Origin: Zopfochytrium polystomum
Lineage: Eukaryota; Chytridiomycota; Chytridiomycetes; Chytridiales; Chytridiaceae
Assembly (NCBI GenBank): GCA_025765615.1
Contig: JAIVFJ010000279.1
Span: forward strand, 1 to 64,000
Length of the DNA: 64,000 nt
Direction of reading: 5' to 3'
The notes under the pieces are model-generated. The model was not told where the DNA came from and made no database searches. It saw only the letters and a program-made list of their open reading frames with translations. Below are positions 1 through 10,549 of the stretch, one piece after another. Every line of letters begins with the position of its first letter. Positions within the stretch are counted from its first letter, which is position 1. The position numbers and the translations under genes were made by a program.

Positions 1-90
1 ATTCTTTGCTTTCCTTTCTCCAACACTTGAAAACGAAACATTGACCGTGAATTTTATTCTTTCTACTTTTCTGCTATTGCTGTTCCGCAG

Positions 91-1466
91 CATCAACAAT
101 AGCACTCTTCCAGGCAGAGTTACCACCATGGGCAGTGGATTGCAGTGAGTTTTATGTCAATATTCATCGATTGCTTCTTTGATGGTTTTTTTTTTTGCAC
201 TCTACTTTACTTATAATAACGCGCAACTTTCCCCTCTGCTTAAACCTGCAACCACCCAGCTGGGGAAGTCCCCCGGTCGAATGCGCTGCGATCTCTGCGT
301 CCCTCAACGCACCGCCACCCGCTACCACTGCTGGCGGCGGCGGCGGCGGCGGCGGTGGAACGACCGACGGCGGGGGCGGGAACGGTGGCGGGGGCGCGAC
401 GACGGCGCCTGCATCTTCGGGCACCGGAGCCGGCGCGGGGACCGGAGGGACAGGCACCAGCGGCGGCAGCAGCAGCCCGACGATCACGTTGGCGGCGCTC
501 GACTCGCCGACGCTGTACCCACCGGGGATGGGCAGCGCGGTGGGGACGGTGACGAGCAGCAGCTCGTCCGGCGCCGGGGCGGCGACGGGCGGCGCGGAAC
601 CTCAGACTTCGACGCCGTCGTCGGTGCCGATCGCGGCGGTGGCCGGCGGCGCGGCGGCCGCGGCGGCGCTGGTCGCGGTGTTGCTGACGGTGCTGGTGGT
701 GGTGCTGCTCCGGCGGCGGCGGCAGCGGGCCGACGAGAAGGGCGGCGCGGTGGTTGCGTTCGGCGACCGGGCGTACGGCGGCGGCGGCGGCGGCGGCGGA
801 GGTGCGACGTCGGCGGGCGCGCTGCGGCCGCCGGGGTACGGGGGGTACGGCGGGTACGACGGGTACGGCGCGCAGCAGTCGCCGGACGTGCCGTCATCGG
901 CTGGCGGGGGCGCGGGGCTGGACTCTCCGGTGCCGCTGGTGCCGCCGGCTGTAGCGCCTTTCGAGTACGACCGCCCGAGGCACGCGCTGCCGGTGGTGGT
1001 TGACGTAACCGGCGTGGCGGCGGCGGCCGGGACGGCGGCGTCGCCGACCGGCGCGCAAACATACGTGTACGCGATCCACGGCGACGCGCGGGCGGGTGCG
1101 TATGTCAGCGGTGGCAGCGGCGGCAACGGCGTCGGCGGTGGCAGTCCCGACAAGATGTTTGGCGAGAAGCACGGGTACAGCGGCAGCGGAGTGCTGTGGG
1201 CGGGCGGCGGCGCCGGCGTGGCTGCCCAGGCGGCGGGAACAGCGGCTGGATCCGGCGAAGTCGAGGTGGCGCCGCCGCCGTCGCTAGCGCACGGGCTGAC
1301 AGTGAGTGGCGGTGCGCTGCCGTCGTACACGGAGGTGAGCGGCGAGGGCTTTGTGGGCGGGTCGTCGGCGGTCCCGCGGGTGACGGTGACGTCCAAGCCG
1401 CCGCTGGTCGCGCCGGCGCGCCTCGCGTCCATGGTCGGCGGAGCGAAAGGGCTTGGCGATCGTTAG
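91..1466 (+). CDS. Single-pass membrane protein, Gly/Ser/Thr-rich ectodomain (3' part)
   Basis: The 3' end of a gene that begins before the window. An exon at 91-144 (preceded by ttccgcag) joins 260-1466 across an intron at 145-259 (donor GTGAGT, acceptor cacccag). The junction codon CA|C keeps one frame to the TAG at 1464-1466. The protein has a Gly/Ser/Thr/Pro-rich segment, one long hydrophobic segment (about 627-707, Ala/Val/Leu-rich) and then a RRRRRQR-like stop-transfer cluster. A Gly/Ala/Pro-rich, probably cytoplasmic tail of about 240 residues follows, with GYGG-type repeats near 835-870. This is the shape of a cell-surface protein with a glycosylated stalk. I do not recognise the family, and the ectodomain fold lies mostly upstream. 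Other frames here are open only because of GC bias. Confidence 0.7.
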
Positions 1467-2628
1467 AAGACCGGGGACCCTTGCAGTGTGTGCCTCCCAG
1501 CGCGGTTTGTGTGTGTGGGGTGCTTGCTTCCGGTGTTTCTTCGAAGGTTTCTTCTATCGTGTTTCCCTCTTTTGTGTGTGTTTCTCTCTCTGCTCTATGG
1601 CAGTTGTGTTGTTGGGGGGACCCGTTTTTTGTCAACAGCGAGCGCGTTTTTTCCGTTGCACGATTGTTGTTTCTTTTTCCATTCGGTCGTGGGGTGCGGT
1701 GTTTCTTTCCCCCTTCCCCCCTTCCACTCTTTCCCTGTTTGTTGTGTTTTCCTTTCCTCCTTTTGTGTTGACTAGACGGCTTTGCCTTTTGCACCTCCCC
1801 CCCTGTGCTCTCCACTCCCACCACCCGACAAGAAAAAAAAATAAAAAATAAAAAGAAGCACGAAACGACCAAAAAAAAGAAACGAAGTTGGTGGGACTGC
1901 CCACTCCTCGAATGTTTCTTTCTCATCAGTGTTCGAATTGGGTCAGGAAAAAAAAAAAAAAAAAAAAAAAAGAAAGAGGCAGATTTGGACTTGGTTCGAA
2001 TGGCTGAATCGAACTCGAATCAAAATGATCGGCACAAAATCAAGCACTCGTCGGATATTTTAAAAAGCTCTTCCTTGGCTAGTTCATTGGTTTTACCTAC
2101 ACACATAGTGGCCCCCCAACAAACACAAACAATCACTCTATTCCTATCTTTGAATACCTATTCTTACTTTCAAAGTACCTCAGTGCTAATGCCCCTCATC
2201 AAAAAGCATCCCATGTTCCTTGTGCTGAATGGGCCAAAGCACAAGGGCACCCTGTATTTTCTTCTTATTTCTATTCATTTTCTCTTATTTCCCTCTTTCT
2301 CACCTTTCACTATCCCTTCCCTGATGTGGCCTCCCAGCTCTCAAATTCATCCCATCGCAAATTTGAGGCAGGAGAGACACTGGGTGTGTGGCTGAAAAGT
2401 GATTCATTCTTACAAATTGTTCTTTTCTTTCCCTTTTTTTAACGATCTTTTGTCTTTTTCTTCTTGTCTTCCTCCTTCTTTCTTAATCTATCTGGTTCCC
2501 TATAGATACTACCCCTCTCCCCCTTCATCTCTTCATAAATAAATCTCAACTCAAAACAATCAATAAGACTCCCCCTTGGACAGCCCCTATTTGACTAGTT
2601 ACATCTCCCATATCTCCTTTTCAGGGTG
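1467..2628. other. 3' flank and AT-rich spacer
   Basis: GC drops sharply after the stop codon. The stretch holds T-rich and A-rich tracts (A/G run at 1810-1880, a poly-A run of about 22 at 1949-1970) and no reading frame with coding character. It probably contains the 3' UTR of the membrane protein gene. Confidence 0.5.
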
Positions 2629-3615
2629 TTGTGAGACTGTGCTCTCTAAATCCTCACCCTGGGCTATGGGTGGCAAATAGAGCAATGGCCTAAATACCAA
2701 TCCTGAAGAGTGAAAAGGGCAAAAAGGAGATGTCTAGGGGTCACTAGACAGGACAATGTATTTGGAGTCTTAAGAAGCCCAAGAAACACAAAGAAACTCT
2801 CTTATTACACACAAAGAGAAGACTCTCACACTCAGACCAAAGGCAACTGTGAAAAGGTGGCACACTAGCAAAGAATGTGCAGGGTTCTCTGGTCCATGAC
2901 ACAGAGTGGGCCCAATGGGAGGCAAAAGCCAAAGCCAAAGGGGACCGGGAAATCCGGTAACAATGCTGGAGGTGCAAGATGCAGCAAGCTCCAGGGAGCG
3001 GCACTAAGTGCAGCACTCCAATCCAACTGAAGAAGACAAGAGAGTGGGGAGGAAAGTGGCCAGACCCCGGTCTGTTGGAGCCACCACCATGGAGCAAGGC
3101 TCCCTCTCTGTCAAAGACAAGCCCTAAGTTGGAGGGGGTTGGACACAGAGGGCAAACACAAGGAACAGTTAGTGTGCAGAGGTGTCTGTTGAATTAAATC
3201 AGAACTGTTTTCCACTTAACAGAACCAGACACAACTTGTCTCACTCCAAGGAGAAGTTCCAACTCAATCCAAGGAGGGGGCACACAGGGGTGGGAGACAG
3301 TGGGACTCTTCTTACTTCATCCTACTAGGACACAGACATCTGCTTCACCAAGCCAGAGGAATTCCCTATCTTAGAAGCAAGGAAGGTTAACACCCACTCC
3401 CTCACCCAAATGTGGCACCATGACATCACAGGCATTAATCTGAGAGAAAGAGGGTCTGAACCCAGTGAAGACCAGGCCCACCAGAGGCCACAGGAGCCAA
3501 CAACCAGGGAAGAGGGGGCATACCTGAGAGACCATTCCTGCAGCAGTACCTGACCAGACAGCTCATTCATATCCCCTTGAGAGACCTGGATTTGACTAGA
3601 TGTATTGACAGGAAC
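2629..3615. repeat. Dispersed repeat R1 (partner of 48234-49112)
   Basis: This roughly 1-kb stretch matches 48234-49112 in the same orientation. Shared blocks include ttgtgagactgtgctctcta, gtatttggagtctta, tccacttaacagaaccaga, caacttgtctcactccaa and tgtattgacaggaac. The copies differ by many substitutions and short indels and neither has a long open frame. The element class is unknown; in the partner copy a copia LTR is inserted right after the last shared block. Confidence 0.8.
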
Positions 3616-5206
3616 CTAGAGGCACCACCACAGATTTACCCTCCATCCTTCCATCACCAAGTGGCTCCTACCCAGTCCAACCTAAGCAGCATGCAGAATT
3701 GGTGAGGTGCACTGGGGCTTGAACCCAGCACACTGCCATCATGGCCAAGAGGACTTCAACCTCCTGTCACACACCAGGGGACTGCCACCCCCAGCTCTAC
3801 ATACAGTCAGGAAGAAAAGGGCAGGCAAGGGACTTCAGGCACAGGTTCTCACAGTCAACAAGATGGGGGGCAGCTGCTTAAATAGGAAAGGGTTGGAATC
3901 AGCAGGGTGAAGGAAGAAGGAAGGGAAAAGAGGGGAAAACATATACAAAAGAACAAAACAATAAATAAAACAGCAAAGAAGAGAGAGGAGGAGTGAGTCA
4001 CCAAACAATGGGGCTGAGCCATCAAACAAGGAAGACAGCTCAGAAAATCATGGAGCATTTCTTGGCATCAGCTGCCAAGAAAGATGGAGGAGATGGAGAG
4101 AGCTGGTTGGTGCAAAGAGGAAGACAGTCACTCTCAGCCACACAAGAAAGAAAAGACACAGACAGAGACAACAAGGAATAAATAAAAGAGAAAACAGGAA
4201 AAACAGGAAAAACAGGATAAATTACTAATTGGAAAAATAAGTAAAAATCACCAATGAAAAGATAAAGAAAAACCCTGTGATCTCATACCCTTTTATGAGG
4301 TATTACATCATGGTAGCAGGTGGTAGGGCTTGTTAGCTCTGCCATCATCTTGTTAACTCTGTCCATCTGGGCTTAGCACTTCTCCCACAGAAGTGTTTCA
4401 GTCCTAAGTCATTTCCAAAAGTGAGGGGCCATTGGCCAGGCATAGTAGGACTTTGCATTTCTGCCCAGTCTGTCAACTAGCATGTCTCGAACTTGGCACC
4501 TTCCCAATTGAAGGGAGCGCTCTAACCACTGAGCAAGGGAACCTTGTATCAGCAATCAGAATCAAGACTGAGTCTTTCTGTCTGCAACATCGCCAATAAT
4601 AAGTAATAATAGTAGAGCTCAGAGGCAGACATACAGAGCCAGTCAAAGGCCGTATGGAAACCCAATAAATAATAAGAGAGTAGGAATCCAAGCCTAGTCA
4701 CGTTTTGCCAGCAAAACGCGGGTCGAGACGGGGTGGTAATCCTCACAATTACCAGTTAAAAAGTGGGTATACACTTAATTTATTTGAGGTCACAGGCTCG
4801 ACAGCCTGTCGTCCTCACAGTGTTGTAAGGTGAGTGCCTCCCCAAAGACCATGTGTGTGTTGGATAGGAGACCTTCCCTGGCAAAGAGTAGAGTGGGCAA
4901 AGCAGGGAAGATGAATTTCCCCTTTTGGTTTTGGAAGCTCGCCCTGGCAAATATTGAGTAGACTAACAGGGTGGTGGGTTAGAAGTCCTCTTTGACCAGA
5001 CCCCCCAGACCAAGCAAGCAGAGGGAGCATTCCCTCAGACACGTGCAGAGTAGGCCAAGCTGTGTGAGTGGCCCTACCCAAAGCAAGAGTGTGTGAAGAC
5101 CAAGTTCAGCCTTTTTAATTCTTCATCTGAAGCGCCAGCTCCCACTAAACTTTGTGTGTCAGATTAATTTGTGGACGAGGATGGAGTTAAACAGATCTCA
5201 CCTCCA
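3616..5206. other. Repeat-rich non-coding spacer
   Basis: No coding frame is supported. At 3690-3770 the minus strand shows a perfect T-arm-like hairpin (CTGGG, TTCAAGC, CCCAG), suggesting a tRNA-derived fragment. The rest is moderately AT-rich with A-rich runs at 3940-4270. Confidence 0.4.
4476..4543 (-). repeat. tRNA-derived SINE head (candidate)
   Basis: Read on the minus strand, this has a D-arm/A-box-like TTGCTCAGTGGTTAGAGCG, an anticodon-arm-like CTCCC-TTCAATT-GGGAA and a B-box-like AGTTCGAGAC in tRNA order and spacing. The acceptor ends do not pair and the sequence runs on into unrelated AT-rich DNA to about 4270. It is better read as the 5' head of a tRNA-derived SINE, or a tRNA fragment, than as a working tRNA. 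Confidence 0.45.
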
Positions 5207-5211
5207 GCAAG

Positions 5212-5519
5212 TGTTATGAATCACCCTCTGGAAACCTCTGGAACCTTCTAGAACATTCCTTCATGGAACCTTGTGGAACCTTCTGGAACCTTCTTTGCTT
5301 TCCTGACTTGTCTTGTTGTCATTGGTATCATTGGTATCATTGTATTACTAATTGCTCTTTCTGGAACTTTCTTGGAGTCTTGACAAGGAACACTCTCAAA
5401 AGGTATAAAAGGGGGATGGGGGACCTGTCCCATCCCTCAAGTGAATTATTGTTTCCAATACAATCATCACTCCTCTCAGTTCCTTGTCTGCCTTGTCCTG
5501 TCCTGCCCTGTTCCTGACA
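5212..5519 (+). mobile_element. Solo LTR with 5-bp target site duplication
   Basis: A 308-bp segment beginning TGTTATG and ending CCTGACA is bracketed by perfect 5-bp direct repeats GCAAG (5207-5211 and 5520-5524), the size made by LTR-retrotransposon integrases. It has a TATA box (TATAAAA, 5404-5410) in U3/R position. No internal retrotransposon sequence lies on either side, so it is probably a solo LTR left by recombination. It is unrelated in sequence to the copia LTRs at 49-63 kb. Confidence 0.75.
5241..5295 (+). promoter_or_regulatory. Heat-shock-element-like GAA/TTC array in the solo LTR
   Basis: Alternating inverted GAA and TTC pentamers (gaaccttctagaacattcc at 5241-5259; ggaaccttctggaaccttc around 5275-5293) match the nGAAnnTTCn pattern bound by heat shock factor. 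They lie about 110-160 bp upstream of the TATA box at 5404. The element match is by inspection; function is inferred. Confidence 0.45.
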
Positions 5520-5524
5520 GCAAG

Positions 5525-8500
5525 CAGTTGTCTGGCTTTCTGTGAGCCTCAAGCATCCTCTTCATACTTGCATCAGAACACAGCATAATGATTACTGAAG
5601 AGTGAAACAGTCCGGACATGAAGTTGAGTCCCCACTTCTGGCCAAATGCAAGGCACTTTGCATCCCAGAATGGAAGCAGACCAAACAATCTGGATTCTTC
5701 AGGAAGAATACTGCCTCTGAAGTCATTGGCCAAAGCTAACCTCATCTCATGGAACAGATCCTTGGCAACAACTGTCTCTGATGCCTGGCAGTAGCTGCAA
5801 AAAGATTGAGTTGCTTAGACGATTTGAAGGGAGGATGAAACAGACCTTATGAAAAAAGGATGTTTTGAACAGAGGTTTTGCACTGCCAATCATCAGAAAT
5901 CAGCTCAATCCACTTATCTAAGAGACCTAAAGCTCAGTGGAAAGGCTTGGTGGAAAAGCGAAGCCTAAAACTAAAATGCAAGAATTGAATAATACAACTA
6001 ACCTTTCTTGCATTCAAGAGTCTCATCATGTTGGGAACAGCAATTTTCCATCAGGCAGCCACCAAATGCACCAAACTATCAAGGCTGGTGGTGGCAGGAA
6101 CAGAAATCCTCCTGCTCCTTCCATCGTATGCAAAGGTTGCAGTCCAGGCCGATGCCATGATTCTTTCAACAGAGTTTTGCTGACAGATTCTGCAACAAGA
6201 TTGAAATAAGCATGAGAGCAACAGGGAAAAAATGAGACAAGAGAGGAGGTGTGGAGAAGCCAAGTGAGTGGGACTGTTAGTGTTTGCTATGAAATGGGCT
6301 TGGTCCTTTGACATGTTCCTGGTCAGGGCAAGAAATGAAGGGAGCGGGGTGTTAAAGTCATTTACAGAGTATGAAGTGTCGGGACTCTGATCCGAGGGAC
6401 CTCGTTCAGGTGGCTGGGAGTTTGCAAAATCAGCAATGGCTGTCGTAACACTCAGTTGAACTCACATCCATTTCTTGCAAGCTTGGGAAGTTGAGCTGGT
6501 TTACACAAGAGGATTGGTCGTTTGGGATGTCGTTCTTATTGCGGTGTTTCGGGAGTTCTGGTTGCGATACCATCGATCAAGATGGGACGATCCAGCTGCG
6601 AAGATCTTGGCGGGGCGAGGGAAGGTAGCGGGAGGAATAAGGTTGGAACTGCTGGCGCGGGGAATGTTGATCCAGGTTCAGCTTTTCGTGTCGCACTTTT
6701 CTTTTTTCTCGGCGCGGCCAACTGAGCGTTTACCCGCGTCCAACGCCGTCGCGCAAAAAGCATGCCGACCCGTTTTCCTGCGCGACTGTTCAGATCCTGC
6801 AACCTCGGCGGCGGACAAGAGCACGTCTGCACGGCAGCAACAGGGTTCGAGCGTCGCCTGAACCGCATGGGGGGCCACACCAGCACTGCACTACGCGGGG
6901 GAGGTGGTGGTGGGGGGGGGGGGGGGAGGGGCGGCACGCCAGTCGTCAGCAGTCTGCGACATAAGCGAGGTGGTGAGGTCACGACGGCCATGTGGGCGGT
7001 CGGGACTGCAGGTAACGATTTTGCGGTGCCGCTCTTGATGAGACCTTCCTCACGACAAGGGATTCGCGAAGAGGCGTGGGATAACTTGATGTCACTGTGC
7101 AATTTGCATAGGGCTGCGAAATCAGCGCAACAGAATAGGATTTCGAACTCCAAGGTTCCGAGCTTCGCGAGCTATAGTTGGATTTTCCCTTACAAATGAA
7201 AAATCTCCGTGCCAGAGTATTTCGGAGATTTGTCTGTTTCCATCAGGTCTTTGAATTAATATCCAATCCAGCAGGTTTCAGAAAGGAAATAGATCTGTCC
7301 AGTTCTTGACCAAGGGTGGATTTTGCCAGGTTCAGCATTCCGTTGAACAAAAACAACAAGGATGCCTTTGCACACAGCTGAAAAAAAAATTCCAGAACAC
7401 ATGGTCAACGACAGCGGGGTGTCTTCCAGTGGCCCTTGTCACATTCCCGTGCCCGCCTGTGGCGGTAAGCCTCCGTCAAAACCTTGCGTCTGGTGGCAGA
7501 GAACAAAGAAAAATGAAAGGAAGGAAGAATGAACATTGATTACAAAAAAATGTAACACTGAGGATATGGTTAAGAAGGGTTCGGACAGGATATCGTTTCG
7601 GTTAAGCAAGTTTTATCCTATCCTATCCTATCCTATCTGCTGATCCTTAGGAAAAAATGAAACTGACTGGAATCGAATCTTTGTTCAGATAGGGTCATGT
7701 GTCATTTATGATGTGTTATATGTCTCATTGTAAAGTCAGAGCTCCTCAAGAACCTAAACTATGGCCAATACCTTATGAGATTACTGTGATTCTCATATTT
7801 CTCCCACCCCAAAGAATTTCTACACCTGCTTTTGGGACTAGATTTGTCATCAGTGGGCGTGCTTTCTCCCAGTCAATGAGCTCAATAAGTCCAACATCAC
7901 ATGATTTCTCCGCCACAGGCCAACCTTTCAGGCTGATTGCATCGGGTAGAACAATAACTGACAGCCGTAGTAAGAACTGTCCATTTCGTGCCTCCCGCTA
8001 CTAAACCAAACAAACAGTTGACAGACAAGCTTATGTGCCGTGGTAAGCGAGCCTGTCTGTGCCATGTCAGTTCGGCAAACGCCTCCTGTGTCAGGAGGAA
8101 AAGCCGGAACGAGTGTCTCTGCGGGTATCCGGCTCTCGTTGCGATAGGAGCCGCTGCGTCGGTCTGTCGCTTGGCCATTGCAGCTCCCGCTTTAGTAGCT
8201 TTTTTTTTTTTCATCTGGTGTGTGTGCCAAGTCGTCCTCTCGCTGTCTCGCTGTCTCCCTCTCTCGCTTCCTCTCTGCTTCTCTCTCTCTCTCCCGCTCT
8301 CTCTCGCTCTCTCTCACCTCGTTTCGGCACGCATAAAAAAAAAAAAGAGAGACGCCCAAGCCACTCTTGTGGCCGAGCCACCGAGCCATCTATCAACCGT
8401 GTGCAATTTCTTTTTTTCCAGGGGGGCATTACAGGTGTGGCTCAGAGTGGCCCAGAGACAGAAATTTCGAATGAGACAGAGAATTTCCCGCTGCTGATTG

Positions 8501-9270
8501 GTCCACAAATGGCCGTGCGTGGGCATCTAGAGACAGACCCGCAAAATATGACAGACTTTGTATAACGAAAAAGTGAAAAAAAAAAGTAAATAAAGAGAAA
8601 AATAGAATCAAATTTCTTCCCCTTTAGTACGGCTTTTTCCGAGAGAAGGGCAGTCTGGAAAAATGTCTGTCTCTCTGTCTGTCTGACTGTCTGGGTGGTC
8701 TGTCCTTGTCTGTCTTTATTATTACTGTTTGTTCCCGGTGGCGAAAAAAAAATATAATGAAAAACAAAACAAGTTGGTTTTTCTCCCTTTCGTAATCCGC
8801 CAAAATTTCTTATTCAATCAAAAAGCATGCTAATAGAAGCGACAGACACGCGCCCGCCAAACGGTCGTCGTTGCCAAAAAAAAGACAGCAAAAAGAAGCA
8901 AAAGCAAATTTGGGAGTGGCAGTTGGGTCGGCCAGAGAGAGTGAGTGTGCATGGACGGACGATTAGTGGGGATAAAAAAAGAAAAAAGAAAAGAAAAAAG
9001 TTGTTTTTCTTTGTTGTCGTCTGTCTCGTTGTCCGTCGCAAATCCTTGCTTTTTTGTTTTTTGTTCTGTTTGTCTCCCTTTCTGATTTTTTTCCTGTTTT
9101 ATATATACTTTTCTGTCATTCGAACCGTGGGGCTGCAACCCGTTAAAAGCAAAGCCAGACCGATAACCAAACCAAGCCATCAACCATCATCATCATCCCT
9201 CAAAGCCTCTCTCACTCACACTCACACTCGGCCCCCTCGTCAGCTTCCGCAACAACAACTAACTGTAAAG
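5525..9270. other. Intergenic region upstream of the PLAC8 gene
   Basis: No gene is supported. Open frames around 6475-7200 are GC-driven and contain a poly-G run near 6908-6927. There is a (TCCTA)n patch at 7614-7637, CT-rich tracts at 8230-8320, CTGT-type repeats at 8664-8692 and several A/T homopolymers. A TATA-like ttttatatatac lies at about 9097-9108, some 165 bp before the PLAC8 start, and is a promoter candidate for that gene. Confidence 0.4.
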
Positions 9271-10005
9271 ATGCAGGCCCAAGTCCCCATGAGGTATGTG
9301 TGCTGCAGGCAGTTGGGCAGTTGCGCACGAAGGCATCACCTTCTGGTGCCGGTCGCTGGAATAAAGCCGGCGGCCTGCTACTTTGCAGCCGGACAGCTTT
9401 CCTGCGCCCCGTTCGCATTATTGGAATGGATCTGCGTCCGATTGCTCCCATCGTGACCTCGCGACACGGCGCCCTCTCAAGGCGATCCTTCCATGGCACT
9501 TCCTATCAATTGATCTCAACCTTCTCCCCTCCCTCTTTCGCCCCTCAATTCAACAGCGTGCACTGGACCCAGCAGGTCTTCCAACACCCAACCCCGCCTC
9601 GCCCCTGGTCGCACGGCCTCTTCGGCTGCTTCAGCGACTTTGGTGAGTGTCTTTGTTGCTTGTTTTTCCTCAAGCTAGATCGACCGACCCTGACCAAGGT
9701 CTCTCCGTTCCTGCTTCTCCGTTCAATTAGGCACCTGCTGCCTGTCGATGTACTGCCCGTGCATCGTTTACGGCAAGAACCAGGAGAAGATTGGTAACGG
9801 TGACCAGGGCTGCCTCGTATACTGCCTGGCGCAAGCCTGCTGCGGTCTCGGCTTCATCGTCCAGTGCATCGGCCGCGGCAACGTCCGTGCCAAGCTCAAC
9901 GTCGAGGGATCGTCCATGGGCGACCTTTGCGTGGTCTGCTGCTGCGGCACGTGCGCGCTCACCCAGGAGTCCCAGGAGATCGACTCGGCGCTCGGCCTCA
10001 AGTGA
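9271..10005 (+). CDS. PLAC8 family cysteine-rich protein
   Basis: Three exons (9271-9293, 9557-9642, 9731-10005) give 127 residues; both introns are GT-AG. The mature part starts with WSHGLFGCFSDFGTC and continues with the family hallmark CCLSMYCPC. It then has Cys-rich segments (QACCGLGF, LCVVCCCGTCALTQESQEI) typical of PLAC8/Cys-rich-domain proteins. Members of this family sit at membranes and have been linked to cadmium resistance, cell number and ion homeostasis; which applies here cannot be told. The ATG at 9271 is the first in frame and lies just after a CA-rich leader. The splice junctions are supported because they restore the conserved core without frame breaks. Confidence 0.93.
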
Positions 10006-10549
10006 ACGTTGATCCAGGGGGTATGCTAGACCCTGAGTCACCATCACCCGCCTTGTCACGCCCTCATGCCACCCCACCCCACCCTTTTTTTTTGATCTTA
10101 CTTAGTCGGTTTTCGTGCAGTGCTTAGGGTCTGCGTTGTGATAGCGTTGTTGCACCAGTGCCGTTTTCTTACTTTTTTTTTTTCTCTTTTCTTTTGTCCT
10201 CCCTCTATTGTCCTTTCACCCCTTTTGGCTTGTTATCGCTGATTCTTTTGAGCTCTCCTGGCAAGAAGAAAATATGTGTGGTGGGCCTGCCTGCTTGCGC
10301 ACTTTGACGGCCAAAGCTCCCACTTACCTTACTACAATAAACGGCCAAAAAGAGCCCATTAAGAGCAAGCAACGCATTGTTTGGGAGGCAAGGTAATTAA
10401 GCATTTATGACGACGGGGCGAAAGTTGTCTCGTGACACAAGAAAGAGCCCTTGGACAAAAACCCACTGCCCCACTGGTGTGTGCCCTTTTATTGGCTCTC
10501 TCACGTGAACGATCGACGGAACGAAACGAACGAACGACGGCGGACTGAC

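Noticed and set aside
355..1062. Several alternative frames in the first gene
   Set aside because: Arg- and Pro-rich translations produced by GC bias; only one frame has a membrane segment and splices to the upstream exon.
4476..4543. Functional tRNA gene
   Set aside because: The acceptor stem does not pair and the T-arm is poor, in contrast to the perfect tRNA-Phe at 13161-13233.
6475..7199. Possible genes in GC-rich stretch
   Set aside because: Overlapping frames on both strands, no domain, no consistent splice structure, and a poly-G run in the middle.
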